A DNA stretch of 47,408 bases from Paracoccus sp. (in: a-proteobacteria) (GCF_030536915.1 NZ_JAUNPC010000007.1:1-47408), one strand, 5' to 3'. Positions 27,899-36,884 are shown, counted from the first letter of the stretch. Translations and numbers: made by a program. The notes: a model not told the origin generated them from the sequence alone.

Positions 27899-28882
27899 AT
27901 GGCATATCAGGTGATCGGCATCGGCAATGCCGTGATGGACGTGATCTCGACGGCAAGCGACGCGCGGCTTGCCGAACTGGGCATCCGGAAGGGCATCATG
28001 CAGCTGATCGAGCGTGACCGCGCCGAAGAGCTGACCCATGCCGATACCGGCGCGCGGCTGGTGCCCGGGGGCTCGGTCGCGAACACGCTGACGGGACTTG
28101 GGCGGCTGGGGCTTGAGACGGCCTTCATCGGGCGGGTGGCGGCGGACGACCTGGGTCGCGCCTATGCGCATGAGATGGGGACGGACGGCACCGATTTCGT
28201 CAATCCGCCGGCCGAGGCGGGGCTTCCGACCTCGCGATCCATCATCTTCGTGACGCCCGACGGCGAGCGGTCGATGAACACCTATCTCGGCATCTCGGCG
28301 GAACTGGATGAAGGCGACGTGGATGCGGGCCTGTTCTCGGGCGGAAGCTGGCTGTTCCTCGAAGGCTATCTTTTTGACAAGCCCAAGGGAAAGGCCGCCT
28401 TCCTCAAGGCTGCCCAGGCCTGCCATGCCGCGGGCGGACAGGCGGGCATCGCGCTGAGCGATCCGTTTTGCGTGGACCGCCACCGCGAGGATTTCCGCCG
28501 GCTGGTGGCGGGGCCGATGGATTACGTCATCGGCAACCTCCACGAATGGCAGGCACTTTATCAGGTCGAGGATCTGGAGGAGGCGCTGCGCCTCGCCTCG
28601 GCGGATTGCGGGACGGTGATCTGCACCCGCTCGGGCGAGGACGCGATCCTGATCCGGGAAGGAGAGCGGGTGACGGCTCCGGTCCATCCCGTGACGCCGG
28701 TCGATGCGACCGGCGCAGGGGACCAGTTCGCGGCGGGGCTGATCTACGGGCTGGCGACGGGCAAGCCGCTGGCCGTCGCGGGCCGCATGGGCTGCATCGC
28801 CGCGGCCGAGGTGATCACCCACCTCGGCGCCCGTCCCGAGGCGGATGTCATGGTGCTGTTCCGGGCCGAAGGGCTGGTCTGA
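27899..28882 (+). CDS. PfkB-family sugar or nucleoside kinase (adenosine-kinase-like)
   Basis: A 327-residue kinase. The N-terminal GIGNAVMDVI, the substrate segment PGGSVANTLTGLGRLG (about 57-72) and the C-terminal signature DATGAGDQFAAG (about 266-277), with the catalytic Asp in GAGD, define the PfkB (ribokinase) family. Alphaproteobacterial members of this length are often annotated as adenosine kinases, but the substrate cannot be read with certainty. It stands 60 bases after nth in the same direction and is convergent with the PQQ-type dehydrogenase gene. Confidence 0.88.
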   Translation: MAYQVIGIGNAVMDVISTASDARLAELGIRKGIMQLIERDRAEELTHADTGARLVPGGSVANTLTGLGRLGLETAFIGRVAADDLGRAYAHEMGTDGTDFVNPPAEAGLPTSRSIIFVTPDGERSMNTYLGISAELDEGDVDAGLFSGGSWLFLEGYLFDKPKGKAAFLKAAQACHAAGGQAGIALSDPFCVDRHREDFRRLVAGPMDYVIGNLHEWQALYQVEDLEEALRLASADCGTVICTRSGEDAILIREGERVTAPVHPVTPVDATGAGDQFAAGLIYGLATGKPLAVAGRMGCIAAAEVITHLGARPEADVMVLFRAEGLV

Positions 28883-28918
28883 GAGGCGGGCACCCCGCGC
28901 CGCCTCATCCCCGGGGCA

Positions 28919-30397
28919 TCACGGCGTCTGGGTCGGCTGGCCAAAGCCGGTCGTGGGGGCTGAAGGCTCTTCCGAGGCCGGCAGCGTCGGCGCGGGGGGT
29001 GCGGGCACCTGTTCCCCGCCTGTCGTGGCGGGGCTTGTCCCGGTCTCGCCCGACGTGGGGGCCGGCTGCGTTGCCGCCGCCTGGGCCGCAGGCACGGGAT
29101 TGTCCGGCGTGACCCGCCAGACCGTGTTCGACAGGTCGTCGGCCACGATCAGGGCGCCGCGGGGATCGACCGTCACCCCCACGGGGCGACCGCGGGTATT
29201 GTCCTCGTCCCGCAGGAAGCCGGTCACGAAGTCGACCGGTTCGCCCACGGGGCGGCCGTCCTCGAAGGGGACGAAGATCACCCGGTAGCCGACAGGCGGG
29301 TTGCGGTTCCAGCTTCCATGCTCGCCCACGAAGACGCCGTCCGCGAACTCGGCCCCCATCGCCGGGACCGAGAAATCCACGCCCAGCGCCGCCACATGCG
29401 ACCCCAGCGCATAATCCGGCACGATCGCCGCGGCGACCAGTTCAGGGTTCTGGGGCTGGGTGCGGATGTCCACGTTCTGGCCCCAGTAGCTGTAGGGCCA
29501 GCCGTAGAACCCGCCTTCCTGCACCGAGGTGAGATAGTCGGGAACGAGGTTCGGGCCGATCTCGTCCCGTTCGTTCACCACGGCCCAGAGCTGGCCCGTT
29601 TCCGGCTGGATCGTCAGCGCGGTCGGGTTGCGAAGGCCGGTGGCGTAAACCCGGCTGGCCCCGGTCTGGGTGTCGATCTGCCAGACCATGGCGCGGTCTT
29701 CCTCGATCTCCAGCCCGCGTTCGGTGATGTTGCTGTTCGATCCGATACCGACATACAGGAAGCGCCCGTCATCGCTGGCGGTCATCGCCTTGGTCCAGTG
29801 ATGGTTGATCGCCGCCGGAAGGCGGGTCAGCACCGTGGGCGGGCCGCTCGCCTGCGTCTGGCCGTCGGCATAGTCAAAGCGCACCACGGCATCCTGATTG
29901 GCGACGTAGATGGTGCCGTCGACATAGGCCAGCCCGTAGGGCGCGTTCAGGTTCTCGGCAAAGATGCCCTGCTGTTCATAGGTGCCGTCGCCATCCGCGT
30001 CGCGCAGCAGCGTCAGCCGGTTCCCCGGCTCGACCGAGCTTTTGCCCAGGTTCTTGATATAGGCCGCGATGATGTCCTTGGGGCGCAGCGCAGGGGCGTT
30101 GCCGCCCGAGCCTTCAGCCACAAGGATGTCCCCGTTCGGCAGGACCAGCGTCTGGCGGGGAATCCGCAGGTCCGTGGCGATGGGCTGGATGGTATAGCCT
30201 TCGGGCACCGTGGGACGCTCGTCGCCCCAGAGGGCGGGACGCGGGATCGTCATGGTCGGCAGCAGCCCGCGCTGCGGTTCGGGCAGCGTGGGGTTCGGGC
30301 CGTATTCGGGGGGCGGCGTTCCGCCGTCCTGCGCCGATGCGCCGGTCGCCAAGACAGCAGCCGCCATGGCGGTGCCGAGAAGAAGAAGCGGGCGCAT
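28919..30397 (-). CDS. Periplasmic PQQ-type sugar dehydrogenase (sorbosone dehydrogenase family)
   Basis: A 492-residue exported protein. It has a signal peptide ending near ASAQ (residue 23) and a beta-propeller of the glucose/sorbosone dehydrogenase family over about 65-435, with the motifs NGDILVAEGSGG, INHHWTKAMTASDDG, LRNPTALTIQPETGQLWAVVNE, GGFYGWPYSYWG and GEHGSWNRNPPVGYRV. The tail of about 55 residues is rich in Pro, Thr, Ala and Glu and may be a flexible linker. Quinone binding is inferred from the family. The start overlaps the stop of the DUF2231 gene (TGATG). The in-frame extension to 30865 overlaps that gene and is rejected. Confidence 0.85.
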   Translation of the reverse strand: MRPLLLLGTAMAAAVLATGASAQDGGTPPPEYGPNPTLPEPQRGLLPTMTIPRPALWGDERPTVPEGYTIQPIATDLRIPRQTLVLPNGDILVAEGSGGNAPALRPKDIIAAYIKNLGKSSVEPGNRLTLLRDADGDGTYEQQGIFAENLNAPYGLAYVDGTIYVANQDAVVRFDYADGQTQASGPPTVLTRLPAAINHHWTKAMTASDDGRFLYVGIGSNSNITERGLEIEEDRAMVWQIDTQTGASRVYATGLRNPTALTIQPETGQLWAVVNERDEIGPNLVPDYLTSVQEGGFYGWPYSYWGQNVDIRTQPQNPELVAAAIVPDYALGSHVAALGVDFSVPAMGAEFADGVFVGEHGSWNRNPPVGYRVIFVPFEDGRPVGEPVDFVTGFLRDEDNTRGRPVGVTVDPRGALIVADDLSNTVWRVTPDNPVPAAQAAATQPAPTSGETGTSPATTGGEQVPAPPAPTLPASEEPSAPTTGFGQPTQTP

Positions 30398-30828
30398 CAG
30401 TTCACCTCGTCGATGGAAAGACCGGAATAGCCGATCCATGCGGCGACAAGCGCCAGAAAGGCCGAGATCGCCGACAGCCAGATCGCCTCGGGCATGATGG
30501 CCCAGGCGTCCTTGGCGTGGATGAAGGCGTTCATCAGCCCCAGAACCCACATGGCCAGCACCACAACGAAATAGATGATGCTGCGGCGGCGTCCGCGCGT
30601 TTCCCGGCGGAACAGGTTGATCAGCGCCCAGAGCCCGACAAAGGCGCCGACCAGCAGGCCGCCGGCGTTCAGCCATTGCGCGAAGTTCGCCCACTGGATC
30701 TCGTAGGTCGCGCGGTAAGCGAAATCGCTGAGCAGGGTGCCGAGGAACAGGGGGAAAGGGAATGAGAGAAGGATCGCGTGGATCGGATGAATCGGTCTGA
30801 GGTCGATCGGACCGTAAACTGCTACCAT
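30397..30828 (-). CDS. DUF2231-family membrane protein
   Basis: A 143-residue protein with four hydrophobic helices. The N-terminal motif RPIHPIHAILLSFPFPLFLG (about residues 10-29), with two His, is characteristic of DUF2231. Members often sit next to PQQ or other quinoprotein dehydrogenases; here the downstream sugar dehydrogenase is translationally coupled by TGATG, so it could be the membrane partner that receives electrons, which is inference. The ATG at 30828 is preferred; a GTG six bases upstream is possible. Confidence 0.82.
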   Translation of the reverse strand: MVAVYGPIDLRPIHPIHAILLSFPFPLFLGTLLSDFAYRATYEIQWANFAQWLNAGGLLVGAFVGLWALINLFRRETRGRRRSIIYFVVVLAMWVLGLMNAFIHAKDAWAIMPEAIWLSAISAFLALVAAWIGYSGLSIDEVN

Positions 30829-30901
30829 GACCACTTTCCCTGCACTGCCAGAAGGGCGAACGCACGAAGCCGTGAGTGGTTCCCCTGCCGGTTGCAGAAG
30901 A

Positions 30902-30934
30902 CAGCGGGCGCGAAAGCTGATCTCGCGCCCGCTG
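30902..30934 (-). terminator. Terminator after fadB
   Basis: Perfect 12-bp arms from CAGCGGGCGCGA and its complement, with a 9-base loop, lie 23 bases past the fadB stop. The T-run on the minus strand is weak (TCTTCT), so the call rests on stem strength and position. Confidence 0.6.
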
Positions 30935-30957
30935 CAGTCATGGCGGAAAGGTCCGCG

Positions 30958-33141
30958 TCAGGCCGCCTGCCGCTGCGTCCCGAAGCGGCCATAGAAGCTT
31001 TCGCCCCTGTCGGCCATCTCGCGCAGCACCGCGGGCGGGGTGAAGCGGTCGCCATGCTCGGCGGCCAGCCTTTCGGCGATTTCCACCGCCCGCCCGGCCC
31101 CCAGCATGTCCAGCCAGCCGAAAGGCCCGCCGGTCCAGGGCGCGAAGCCCCAGCCGAGGATCGCGCCCACGTCGCCCTCGCGGATGTCGGTCAGCACGCC
31201 TTGTTCCAAGGCACGGACGGCCTCCAGCGCCTGGACGAACATCAGGCGGTGCTGGACCTCGGTCAGTTCCGGCTGGTCCTCGGCCCGCGCCCAGTTCTCG
31301 CCGATCCCGGACCAGAGGCCTTGGCGCTTGCCCGCCTCGTCATAGTCGTAGAAGCCCGCCTTGGCCTTGCGCCCCATCCGGCCCTCGTCGGCCAGCTTGA
31401 AGATCACCGCGTCCACGTCCTGATCGGTGTAGGCGTCGCCCATCGCGGCCTTCGTCGCCTTGGCGATCTTGACGCCCAGGTCGATCGAGGTCTCGTCCAC
31501 AAGCTGCAGCGGTCCCAGCGGCATCCCCATCAGCTTGGCCGCATTCTCGACCAGCGTGGGGTTCACCCCTTCACCGACCATGCGGATGCCCTCGTTGATA
31601 TAGGGGATGATGCAGCGGTTGGCGTAGAAGAAGCGCGCATCGTTCACCACGATCGGCGTCTTGCGGATCTGCCGCACGAAATCCAGCGCCTTGGCCACCG
31701 CCCGGTCGCCGGTCTGCTGGCCGCGGATGATCTCGACCAGCGCCATCTTGTCCACGGGGCTGAAGAAGTGGATGCCGATGAACTGATCCGGCCGCTTGCT
31801 GGCACGCGCCAGATCGCCGATGGGCAGGGTCGAGGTGTTGGTGGCGAAGATCGCGTCCTCGGGGATCACCGCCTCGGCCTTGGCGGTCACGTCGGCCTTG
31901 ACCGAGGGGTCCTCGAACACCGCCTCGACGATCAGGTCGCAGCCGTCCAGCGCGGCATAATCGGTGGTGGCATGGATGCGGCCAAGGACCTCGGCCTTCT
32001 TCTCTTCAGTGACGTTCTTCCGGCTGATGCCCTTGTCCAGCAGCCCGGTCGCGTAGGACTTGCCCCGGTCGGCCGCTTCCTGCGTGGAATCGATCAGCAC
32101 GACCTCGATGCCCGCGTTGGCCGAGACATAGGCGATGCCCGCGCCCATCATGCCCGCGCCAAGGACGCCGACCTTGCGGACCTTCTGATCCGGCGCCTCG
32201 GGCCGGTTTGCGCCTTTCTCCAGCGCCTCCTTGTTGATGAAGAGGCTGCGGATCATGTTGCCCGAGGACGGATTCATCAGCACATGGGTGAACCAGCGCG
32301 CCTCGATCCGCAGCGCGGTGTCGACGTCCACCAGCGAGCCTTCATAGACCGCGCTCATCAGCGCCTTGGCCGCGGGATAGACGCCCATCGTGCGCCCCAT
32401 GACCATGGCCGAGGCGCCGAGGAAGGTCATGAATCCGCCCGGCGTATAGGGCGAACCGCCGGGCATCTTCCAGCTTTTCGCCTCCCACGGCTTCACCAGA
32501 TCCGCGTCGGTGGCCTGCAAGACCCAGGCCTTGGCGACCGCAACCGGATCGTCCACCACCTCGTCGATGACGCCCGCGGCCTTCGCCTTCTGCGGGTCGT
32601 TCATCTTGCCTTCCAGCAACAGAGGGGCCGCCGCCATCGCGCCCAGCTTGCGGATCAGCCGCGTGGTGCCGCCCGCCCCGGGGAAGATGCCGACCATGAT
32701 CTCGGGCAGGCCGATCCTGGCCTTGGGATTATTGGCGGCAAAGATGCGATGAGTTGCCAGCGGCAGTTCCAGCCCGATGCCCAGCGCAGTGCCGGGCAGG
32801 GCGGCGGCAATCGGCTTGCCCCCTTTCTGCGTCTTGCGGTCCATGCCCGCGAGTTCGATCTTCCGCAGCAGGTGGTGCAGGCTCATGACGCCGTCGAAGA
32901 CCGCCTGCGCGCCGCCTTCCTTCATCTGCGCCAGCACGTTCAGGTCCATGCCGGCGGCGAAATCCGCCTTGCCGGAGGTGATGACGATGCCCTTCACGGC
33001 TTCGTCGGCCAAGGCATCGTCGATCAGGTTGTTCAACTCGCCCGCGCCGTCCATCGACAGCACGTTCATCGACTTGCCGGGCACGTCCCAGGTGATGACG
33101 GCAACGCCATCGTCGCTCTTCTGCATCGTGAAATCGGTCAT
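30958..33141 (-). CDS. fadB: Fatty acid oxidation multifunctional enzyme (enoyl-CoA hydratase/3-hydroxyacyl-CoA dehydrogenase)
   Basis: Carries out the hydration and NAD-dependent dehydrogenation steps of beta-oxidation. The 727-residue protein has an N-terminal crotonase domain (about 1-200), with an oxyanion segment around SGKADFAAGMDL and the glycine-rich LPGTALGIGLELPLA. The 3-hydroxyacyl-CoA dehydrogenase domain (about 315-600) has the NAD motif GAGMMGAGIAY, NTSTLPIGDLA and the His-containing GIHFFSPVDKM. The C-terminal helical domain ends with GPFGWLDMLGAG. It is the last gene of the acyl-CoA dehydrogenase-fadA-fadB group and starts 10 bases after the 82-aa ORF. FadJ is an equally valid name. 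Confidence 0.93.
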   Translation of the reverse strand: MTDFTMQKSDDGVAVITWDVPGKSMNVLSMDGAGELNNLIDDALADEAVKGIVITSGKADFAAGMDLNVLAQMKEGGAQAVFDGVMSLHHLLRKIELAGMDRKTQKGGKPIAAALPGTALGIGLELPLATHRIFAANNPKARIGLPEIMVGIFPGAGGTTRLIRKLGAMAAAPLLLEGKMNDPQKAKAAGVIDEVVDDPVAVAKAWVLQATDADLVKPWEAKSWKMPGGSPYTPGGFMTFLGASAMVMGRTMGVYPAAKALMSAVYEGSLVDVDTALRIEARWFTHVLMNPSSGNMIRSLFINKEALEKGANRPEAPDQKVRKVGVLGAGMMGAGIAYVSANAGIEVVLIDSTQEAADRGKSYATGLLDKGISRKNVTEEKKAEVLGRIHATTDYAALDGCDLIVEAVFEDPSVKADVTAKAEAVIPEDAIFATNTSTLPIGDLARASKRPDQFIGIHFFSPVDKMALVEIIRGQQTGDRAVAKALDFVRQIRKTPIVVNDARFFYANRCIIPYINEGIRMVGEGVNPTLVENAAKLMGMPLGPLQLVDETSIDLGVKIAKATKAAMGDAYTDQDVDAVIFKLADEGRMGRKAKAGFYDYDEAGKRQGLWSGIGENWARAEDQPELTEVQHRLMFVQALEAVRALEQGVLTDIREGDVGAILGWGFAPWTGGPFGWLDMLGAGRAVEIAERLAAEHGDRFTPPAVLREMADRGESFYGRFGTQRQAA

Positions 33142-33151
33142 TTCACTCTCC

Positions 33152-33400
33152 CTATCGGACGATCTGGATTTCGCGGGGCGAAATGAGATTCGTCTGCTTC
33201 GTGGCCTGACCCTTCATGCGGAGCGAGAAACCGTGCTGCTCCACAAGCCGCACGGCTTCTTCCAAAGTGTCAGCCAGCACCTTGTTTTTCGCGTGGTGCT
33301 TCTCATTACCGTATTGCGGATTTCCAAGGACGTAGCGTCCAGCGCGATCGGGATGCGGCAGATAAATCTCGCCGTCCGGGCGTTTGCGAAAGACCTGCAT
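33152..33400 (-). CDS. Small protein of unknown function between fadA and fadB
   Basis: An 82-residue soluble, basic protein beginning MQVFRKRPDGEIYLPHPDRAG, with a helix near LADTLEEAVRLVEQHGFSLRMK. No family is recognised. It starts two bases after the fadA stop and ends 10 bases before fadB, so it is transcribed with them. Its codon use is looser and less GC-rich at third positions than that of its neighbours (for example TTGTTTTTCGCGTGG on the plus strand), which hints at a later insertion. Alternative upstream GTG starts would overlap fadA. Confidence 0.65.
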   Translation of the reverse strand: MQVFRKRPDGEIYLPHPDRAGRYVLGNPQYGNEKHHAKNKVLADTLEEAVRLVEQHGFSLRMKGQATKQTNLISPREIQIVR

Positions 33401-33402
33401 GC

Positions 33403-34614
33403 TCACACCCGCTCGATGATCGTTGCCGCGCCCATGCCGGAGGCCACGCACAGGGTCGCGAGACCCGTTTCCTTGTTCTGCCGTTCCAGTTCGTCCAGCA
33501 GGGTGCCGATGATGATGGCGCCGGTCGCGCCCAGCGGATGGCCCATCGCGATGGCGCCGCCATTGACGTTGACCCGTGCGGGATCGACCTGGAAGGCCTG
33601 CATGAAGCGTAGGACGACGGACGAGAAGGCCTCGTTCACCTCGAAAAGGTCAATGTCCGAGATGCTCATGCCCGACTGCTGCAGGACGCGTTCCGTCACC
33701 GGCACGGGCCCGGTCAGCATGATCGTGGGGTCGGTGCCGATCTTGGCCGTCGCGCGGATGCGGGCGCGGGGTTTCAGGCCGCGCGCCTCGCCCCATTCCT
33801 TGCTGCCGATCAAAACCGCCGCGGCGCCGTCCACGATGCCCGACGAGTTCCCGGCGTGGTGGATATGCTCGATCCGGTCGAGATGGGGGTATTTCAGCAG
33901 CGCGACCTTGTCGAAGCCGGGCATGACCTCGCCCATGTCCTTGAAGGCGGGCTTCAGCTTGGCCAAGTCTTCCATCGTCGTGCCGGGGCGCATGTATTCG
34001 TCGCGGTCGAGGATGACGAGGCCGTTCTGATCGCGCACCGGGACGATGGACTTGGCAAAACGCCCTTCCTCCCACGCCTTGGCGGTGCGGCGCTGGGATT
34101 CGACGCCGAAGGCATCGGCCTCCTCGCGGGTGAAGCCGTATTCGGTGGCGATGATGTCGGCGGAGATGCCCTGCGGGACGAAATAGGTCTTCATCGCAAG
34201 GCTGGGGTCCACGGCGATGGCGGCGCCGTCGCTTCCCATGGCGACGCGGCCCATCATCTCGACGCCGCCCGCGATATAGGCCTCGCCCGCGCCGGCCTTG
34301 ACCTGGTTGGCGGCCAGGTTCACCGCCTCCATGCCGCTCGCGCAGAAGCGGTTGATCGAGAGGCCCGGCACCCGCTCGTCGAGGTCCGAGAGCAGCACGG
34401 CAGATCGCGCAAGGCAGCCGCCCTGTTCGCCGACCTGGGTGACGTTGCCCCAGATCACGTCCTCGACCGCGTGGTCGCTGAGACCGTTCCGCTCCTTGAC
34501 CGCGTTCAGCAGCCGGGCGGAGAGCGCCACCGCCGTGACTTCGTGCAGGCTGCCGTCCTTGCGGCCCTTGCCACGCGGCGTGCGGGCGGCGTCGTAGATA
34601 TAGGCGTCGGTCAT
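33403..34614 (-). CDS. fadA: Acetyl-CoA acyltransferase (3-ketoacyl-CoA thiolase)
   Basis: Last step of beta-oxidation, releasing acetyl-CoA. The 403-residue thiolase has the nucleophile Cys91 in RFCASGMEAV, His359 in GGAIAMGHPLGATGA and the second catalytic Cys389 in LCVASGMGA. The N-terminus DAYIYDAARTPRGKG and the length point to the FadA class rather than the biosynthetic acetoacetyl-CoA thiolase. The ATG at 34614 is chosen because the 21 codons upstream are unlike the family; CGGAGG precedes it. Confidence 0.93.
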   Translation of the reverse strand: MTDAYIYDAARTPRGKGRKDGSLHEVTAVALSARLLNAVKERNGLSDHAVEDVIWGNVTQVGEQGGCLARSAVLLSDLDERVPGLSINRFCASGMEAVNLAANQVKAGAGEAYIAGGVEMMGRVAMGSDGAAIAVDPSLAMKTYFVPQGISADIIATEYGFTREEADAFGVESQRRTAKAWEEGRFAKSIVPVRDQNGLVILDRDEYMRPGTTMEDLAKLKPAFKDMGEVMPGFDKVALLKYPHLDRIEHIHHAGNSSGIVDGAAAVLIGSKEWGEARGLKPRARIRATAKIGTDPTIMLTGPVPVTERVLQQSGMSISDIDLFEVNEAFSSVVLRFMQAFQVDPARVNVNGGAIAMGHPLGATGAIIIGTLLDELERQNKETGLATLCVASGMGAATIIERV

Positions 34615-34659
34615 GCGTCCTCCGATCGAAACGTTGGCGCGGGGCAAGGCGAGCGCTTT

Positions 34660-34712
34660 GCGCCCCCATCGTCGCATACGACGATCCCGCGGGATATTTG
34701 TTCGAAGAAGAA
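34660..34712 (+). repeat. Intergenic repeat, copy B
   Basis: It has the same ordered elements as copy A: GCGCCCCC, the palindrome ATCGTCGCATACGACGAT with one mismatch, ATCCCGCGGGAT, ATTTG and GAAGAAGAA. It lies 46 bases upstream of the fadA start. Confidence 0.7.
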
Positions 34713-34721
34713 TCTCGTGAG

Positions 34722-34731
34722 CGGTTAACCG
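34722..34731. promoter_or_regulatory. Palindrome CGGTTAACCG upstream of fadA
   Basis: A perfect 10-bp palindrome 108 bases upstream of the fadA ATG, within GAGCGGTTAACCGTTTCTC. It could be an operator of a TetR or similar regulator; no binding protein is identified. Confidence 0.35.
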
Positions 34732-34806
34732 TTTCTCAAGGCTTCTGCTTCAGTCTCAGTCTCACGGTAAAGGCTGGGAAGCCGATGACCGTCGAAGGAG
34801 AAGAAA

Positions 34807-34850
34807 GCCTCGGTCCGCCAGAGATGCCCACGGGCCGCGCGGACCGAGGC
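34807..34850. other. Large hairpin with 12-bp perfect arms
   Basis: Arms GCCTCGGTCCGC and GCGGACCGAGGC flank a 20-base loop. It lies 82 bases beyond the acyl-CoA dehydrogenase stop, and no T-run follows on either strand. It could be a structured untranslated region or part of a small RNA. Confidence 0.4.
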
Positions 34851-34865
34851 CGCATTCGGCCTGCG

Positions 34866-34919
34866 TTCTTCTTCGTCAAAATATCCCCGCCGGAGGCTCC
34901 GGCCCTGCCGCAGGCGGGG
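34866..34919 (-). repeat. Intergenic repeat, copy C, with terminator-like stem
   Basis: Read on the minus strand, a stem CCCCGCC...GGCGGGG runs into ATATTTT and then GAAGAAGAA. This is the same 3' half as copies A and B. It starts 13 bases after the acyl-CoA dehydrogenase stop and is well placed to terminate that gene. Confidence 0.7.
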
Positions 34920-34931
34920 AGGGTGGTCATC

Positions 34932-36707
34932 TCAGAACTGCTCGGCCGCAAGCGCCATCACCGGCTCGGCCCCCGACTGGATGCGGGCGAGATGCGTGCC
35001 AGTCATCGGCAGTTGCCGCTTCATGTAGTAGCGACCGGTCGTCAGCTTGGCCTCGTAGAAACCACGGTCACCCGTGCCCTCGTCCAGCGCCTTCTGCGCG
35101 GCCACGGCCATGCGACCCCACATCAGGCCCAGCGCGGCGTGCCCGAAGAGGTGCATGAAATCATACGACCCCGCCAGCGCGTCGTTCGGGTTCTTCATGC
35201 CGCGTTCCATGAAGAACATGGCCGCCGCCTGCAGATCCTTGGAGGCAGCCTTCAGCGGGTCGAGGAAATCGGCCTTCAGCGCCGTGTTGCCCTCGTTCTC
35301 CCGGATGAAGCCCTTGACCATCTCGAAGAAGGCCATGACGTGCTTGCCGCCGTCCAGCGCCAGCTTGCGGCCCACCAGATCCAGCGCCTGGATGCCGTTC
35401 GCCCCTTCGTAGATCATGGCGATGCGGGCGTCGCGGACGAACTGCGACATGCCCCATTCCTCGATATAGCCGTGGCCGCCATAGACCTGCTGGGCCTGCA
35501 CGGTGCCCTCGAAACCCTTGTCGGTCAGGAAGCCCTTGATGACCGGCGTCAGCAGCGACACCAGCCCCTCGGCTGCCGCATCCCCGTTGTGGCCGCGGTC
35601 GATCATGTGCGCGCCCCAGAAGGCCAGCGCCCGTGCGCCTTCCAGGAAGGACCGCTGATCCATCAGCGCGCGGCGGATGTCGGGATGCACGATGATCGGG
35701 TCGGCGGGGCCGGACGGGTTCTCGGCCCCTGTCACCGCGCGGCCCTGCAGCCGGTCGCGGGCATAAGCGACCGAGTTCTGATAGGCCGCCTCGGCCACGG
35801 CATAGCCCTGCAGGCCCACGCCCAGCCGCGCCTCGTTCATCATGGTGAACATGGCGCGCATCCCCTTGTGCAGCTCGCCCAGCAGCCAGCCGCGCGCCCC
35901 GTCATAGTTCATGACGCAGGTCGAGTTGCCGTGGATGCCCATCTTCTCCTCGATCTTGCCGACCGAGACAGGCTGGCGCTCGCCCAATGATCCGTCCTCG
36001 TTCACCAGGAACTTCGGCACGATGAACAGGCTGATGCCCTTGGTGCCCTCGCCCCCGCCCGGTGCCTTCGCCAGAACCAGGTGGATCACGTTTTCCGACA
36101 GGTCGTGGTCGCCGGCCGAGATGAAGATCTTCTGGCCCGTGATCAGGTAGCTGCCATCCTCCTGCGGCTCGGCGCGGGTCCGCAGCATCCCCAGGTCCGT
36201 GCCGCAATGCGGCTCGGTCAGGTTCATGGTGCCGGTCCAGTCGCAGGACACCATCTTCGGCAGATAGGTTTGCTTCTGTTCGTCCGTGCCGTGGGCGTGG
36301 ATGGCGGAATAAGCGCCGTGGGTCAGGCCCTGGTACATGTTGAAGGCCATGTTCGCGGACACGAAGATTTCGCCCGTGGCCACGCCCATCACATAGGGCA
36401 TCCCTTGGCCGCCGTATTCGGGATCGCAGTCGAGCCCGGTCCAGCCGCCTTCCTTCATCGCCTCGAAGGCCGCCTTGAAGCCCTGGGGCGTGCGGACGGT
36501 GCCGTTTTCCAGCACGCAGCCCTGCTGGTCGCCCACCGCGTTCAGGGGCGCCAGCACCTCGCTTGCGATCTGGCCCGCGGCTTCCAGCACGGCCTCGGTG
36601 AAGGACAGGTCAAGCTCGGCATGGCCCGGCAGGCCGGACGCCGAGACCTCAAGCACTTCGTGCAGCAGGAACTGCATGTCGCGGATCGGGGCGGTATAGG
36701 CGGTCAT
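34932..36707 (-). CDS. Acyl-CoA dehydrogenase, large (about 590-residue) FadE/DmdC-like type
   Basis: FAD enzyme for the first step of acyl-CoA oxidation. The 591-residue protein starts [20 protein letters not shown], and its size and extended C-terminal domain place it in the subgroup that includes 3-methylmercaptopropionyl-CoA dehydrogenase DmdC. Family motifs are [12 protein letters not shown] (FAD/substrate), [12 protein letters not shown], and the catalytic Glu in [14 protein letters not shown]. Substrate choice cannot be decided here; the nearby fadA/fadB favour straight-chain acyl-CoA. A strong AAGGAGG precedes the ATG at 36707. It lies 177 bases after the MerR regulator in the same direction. 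Confidence 0.9.
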   Translation of the reverse strand: MTAYTAPIRDMQFLLHEVLEVSASGLPGHAELDLSFTEAVLEAAGQIASEVLAPLNAVGDQQGCVLENGTVRTPQGFKAAFEAMKEGGWTGLDCDPEYGGQGMPYVMGVATGEIFVSANMAFNMYQGLTHGAYSAIHAHGTDEQKQTYLPKMVSCDWTGTMNLTEPHCGTDLGMLRTRAEPQEDGSYLITGQKIFISAGDHDLSENVIHLVLAKAPGGGEGTKGISLFIVPKFLVNEDGSLGERQPVSVGKIEEKMGIHGNSTCVMNYDGARGWLLGELHKGMRAMFTMMNEARLGVGLQGYAVAEAAYQNSVAYARDRLQGRAVTGAENPSGPADPIIVHPDIRRALMDQRSFLEGARALAFWGAHMIDRGHNGDAAAEGLVSLLTPVIKGFLTDKGFEGTVQAQQVYGGHGYIEEWGMSQFVRDARIAMIYEGANGIQALDLVGRKLALDGGKHVMAFFEMVKGFIRENEGNTALKADFLDPLKAASKDLQAAAMFFMERGMKNPNDALAGSYDFMHLFGHAALGLMWGRMAVAAQKALDEGTGDRGFYEAKLTTGRYYMKRQLPMTGTHLARIQSGAEPVMALAAEQF

Positions 36708-36884
36708 GAGGCCTCCTTGAAGGATCGCTGGCCGGCAGGAGGGGGGGGCGCCCTGAACCGGACCGGACACCGGCCGCCGGACATGGCCGAACCCCTCCCG
36801 TCCCGGCCGTCTCATGCAACGATTACAAACCGCTGCGCTCTTCGCCAGCGGGAACGCTGCGTCAGACTGGCGCGTGCCGGAACG

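Larger units (their letters stand above)
34615..34931. other. 317-base non-coding region between the acyl-CoA dehydrogenase gene and fadA
   Basis: No convincing gene is present. It holds, in order, repeat copy B (34660-34712), the palindrome CGGTTAACCG (34722-34731), a large 12-bp-arm hairpin (34807-34850) and inverted repeat copy C with a terminator-like stem (34866-34919). It carries the terminator of the acyl-CoA dehydrogenase gene and probably a fadA promoter. Confidence 0.7.

Noticed and set aside
30778-33186. 802-residue plus-strand open frame
   Set aside because: It lies antisense to fadB, whose motifs are complete; composition is typical of a shadow frame rich in Asp, His, Arg and Ala.
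34742-34765. Direct repeat CAGTCTCAGTCTCA as a regulatory iteron
   Set aside because: Only two short copies, with no further units and no replication gene nearby.
34932-36707. Firm assignment of the acyl-CoA dehydrogenase as DmdC (DMSP pathway)
   Set aside because: The size class fits, but no dmdA, dmdB or dmdD is present and the neighbours are ordinary beta-oxidation genes.
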